DNA from: Hippopus hippopus
Lineage: Eukaryota; Mollusca; Bivalvia; Cardiida; Cardiidae
Length of the DNA stretch: 64,000 nucleotides
Reading direction: 5' to 3'
Assembly (NCBI GenBank): GCA_946811185.2
Contig: OX328109.1
Location: forward strand, 31,604,129 to 31,668,128
The translations under genes were made by a program, and so were the position numbers. The notes beneath the pieces were generated by a model. That model was given only the letters and a program-made list of their open reading frames with translations. It searched no databases and was not told the DNA's origin. Below are positions 62,308-64,000 of this stretch, piece after piece. How positions within the stretch are numbered: position 1 is the first letter of the stretch; the number at the start of each line of letters is the position of its first letter.

Positions 62308-64000
62308 TCCAATCAGCCAATCAAATCTCAGGCCTCTCTTAAATTATCCAATCACAGAAGCTTTTAGAAAATCAAAATGGCGTCCAATCAGCCAATGAAA
62401 TCTCAGCTTTCTCTTCAAATTATCCAATCAGAAAAGCTTTGAGAAAATCAAAATTGCGCCCAATCAGCCAATCAAATCGCAGACACACCTCCACAATCAT
62501 CCAATCAGAAAGCTTTGAGCCATTTGAAATGGCGCCCGAAAATATCGATAGAAAACAGTGAACAAAAATCGGCATAAAAGTGGATTTTATGTCTTCTTTG
62601 AAGGCTGTTATGCAGTCCTTGGCAAACTGCCATGCATGCACCCACCACATATGCCAGATTTCACTGAAAATGGGCGAAAATTTACGAAAACAGGGTGACA
62701 GAAGACCTTGGTTTGGTGCCTTCTAGCACCTTGCAAGAGTCACTTCCCCTGATCCCTTAATCCCTTGATTCAATTTGCTTTTCTAATTCAGGCCAACTCC
62801 AATACTGCACATTGATACTTTGAATATGCTAAGATGATCAATGTACAGTGTAGAATCCCCAGAAAATAATGTCACAAGTGGCTAAAATAGACTGAAAACT
62901 CTTTCAGTAGCAGCTTCTTCCTATTGCGTAAATCAAACAAAGGGAACTAAATTTTTATTTTTTTTTAATCTCTTTGTACCGTGACAAGAAACCAAATTAC
63001 GTTGACTACCGTCTCATACATGCCAGTTACGCACCCGCGAAAACATGAAAAATCGACTTATGGCACATTCCATAGCAGACGACAACTGTTGCATAAGTCA
63101 AATATAGGGAACAAGTTTTTTTCCTTTTCTCTTACTAGGGCCATTGAATTGGTTACTAACTCAGGCATGCTGCACATTGATACTTTTAATATGCTAAGAT
63201 GATCAATGTACAGTGTAGAATCCCCAGAAAATAATGTCACAAGTAGCTAAAAAAGACTGAAAAATCTTTCAGTAGCAACTGCTTCCTATTGCATAAATCA
63301 AAGAAAGGGAACTAAATTTTTATTTATTTTTTTTAATCTCTTTATACCGTGACAAGAAACCAAGTTACGATGACTACCGTCTTGTACGTGCCAGTTACGT
63401 GCCCGCGAAAACATGAAAAATCGACTTACAGCACATTCCATAGCAGACAACAACTGTTTGCTTAAATCAAGTATAGGGAACAAGTTTTTTTCCTTTTCTC
63501 TTACTAGGGCCATTGAATTGGTTACTAACTCAGGCATGCTGCACATTGATACTTTTAATATGCTAAGATGATCAATATACAGTGTAGAATCCCCAGAAAA
63601 TAATGTCACAAGTAGCTAAAAAAGACTGAAAAATCTTTCAGTAGCAACTGCTTCCTATTGCATAAATCAAAGAAAGGGAACTAAATTTTTATTTATTTTT
63701 TTTTAATCTCTTTATACCGTGACAAGAAACCAAGTTACGATGACTACCGTCTTGTACGTGCCAGTTACGTGCCTGCGAAAACATGAAAAATCGACTTACG
63801 GCACATTCCATAGCAGACAACAACTGTTGCTTAAATCAAGTATAGGGAACAAGTTTTTTTCCTTTTCTCTTACTAGGGCCATTGAATTGGTTACTAACTC
63901 AGGCATGCTGCACATTGATACTTTTAATATGCTAAGATGATCAATGTACAGTGTGGAAATCCCAGAAAATAGTGTCACAAGTGGCTAAAAAAGACTGAAA
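62308..64000 (+). repeat. HOR unit 23, cut by window end
   Basis: CCAAT block 62308-62534. Starts are 62981 (A), 63349 (B) and 63719 (D-type end, GTGTGGAAATCCC). The window stops 3' of this last monomer, before E. m0 has AGCTTCTTCC near 62914 instead of AGCTGCTTCC. The monomer at 63719 has GCCTGCG, shared with D of units 12 and 14. Confidence 0.93.

Larger units (their letters stand above)
1..64000. repeat. Higher-order satellite DNA array filling the window
   Basis: The same block order recurs from the first to the last base with no interruption by unrelated sequence. Recurrence of the CCAAT block and its downstream spacer gives 21 complete HOR units and two cut by the window ends. Unit lengths fall in discrete classes (2065, about 2434, about 2803, about 3168 and 4274 bp) separated by 364-370 bp, the monomer length. 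Sequence identity between equivalent positions is very high, with mostly isolated single-base changes. The array runs off both ends, so its full size is unknown. The family is not one I can name. A centromeric, pericentromeric or other heterochromatic location is possible but not shown by the sequence. Confidence 0.97.

Noticed and set aside
1..64000. Assembly artefact caused by a collapsed or looped repeat
   Set aside because: Units differ by private substitutions, hybrids and sizes in a coherent pattern, which a looping error would not produce. Exact copy number still depends on long-read support.
1..64000. Transposon or retroelement coding remnants, rRNA genes and telomere repeats
   Set aside because: No long open frame, no transposase or reverse-transcriptase motif, no rRNA-like stretch and no telomeric tandem repeat were seen in any unit.

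Overview
The whole 64 kb window is one uninterrupted array of satellite DNA. I see no convincing protein-coding gene, rRNA, CRISPR array, transposase or prokaryotic gene organisation. The size and homogeneity of the array, its higher-order organisation, the CCAAT-rich blocks and the tRNA-like segments with Pol III-type boxes point to a eukaryotic nuclear genome. An animal is plausible but unproven, and I cannot name the species from the sequence.

The array has at least three nested levels. (1) A roughly 369 bp monomer is repeated head to tail. Each monomer is itself a diverged dimer of two related halves, with homologous points alternately about 200 and 169 bp apart. (2) Monomers of recognisable types (called here A, B, C, D, E) are assembled in fixed order into a higher-order repeat (HOR). 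Every HOR also carries one non-monomer segment of about 1.2 kb. In order, that segment holds a 227 bp block of three 75-76 bp repeats with nine same-strand CCAAT boxes, a unique spacer, and a truncated monomer (m0) leading into the A-E array. After E come two strongly decayed half-monomers, an AT-rich stretch, a 78 bp tRNA-like segment (minus strand) and a C-run that leads into the next CCAAT block. (3) The HORs repeat about 22.5 times across the window.

HOR length is quantised by the number of GTGACAAG-type monomer starts: 3 (2065 bp), 4 (2433-2436 bp), 5 (2799-2804 bp), 6 (3166-3168 bp) and 9 (4274 bp). The order along the window is 6,3,5,6,4,6,6,6,5,5,5,5,5,5,5,4,4,4,5,5,4,9, then a partial unit. 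Same-size units cluster, and neighbours often share private variants. Hybrid monomers mark where monomers were lost or gained in register. This is the expected signature of unequal homologous exchange and local amplification.

Places worth a second look are the tRNA-like segment, the CCAAT block with YY1-like cores, the 9-monomer unit carrying a recent ~1.47 kb duplication, a palindromic template-switch-like scar near 30.3 kb, a cluster of private changes at 40.7-41.4 kb, and the gradient from homogenised core monomers to decayed edge monomers. Many open reading frames of 60-103 codons recur on both strands. They recur because the DNA recurs, and I do not regard them as genes.
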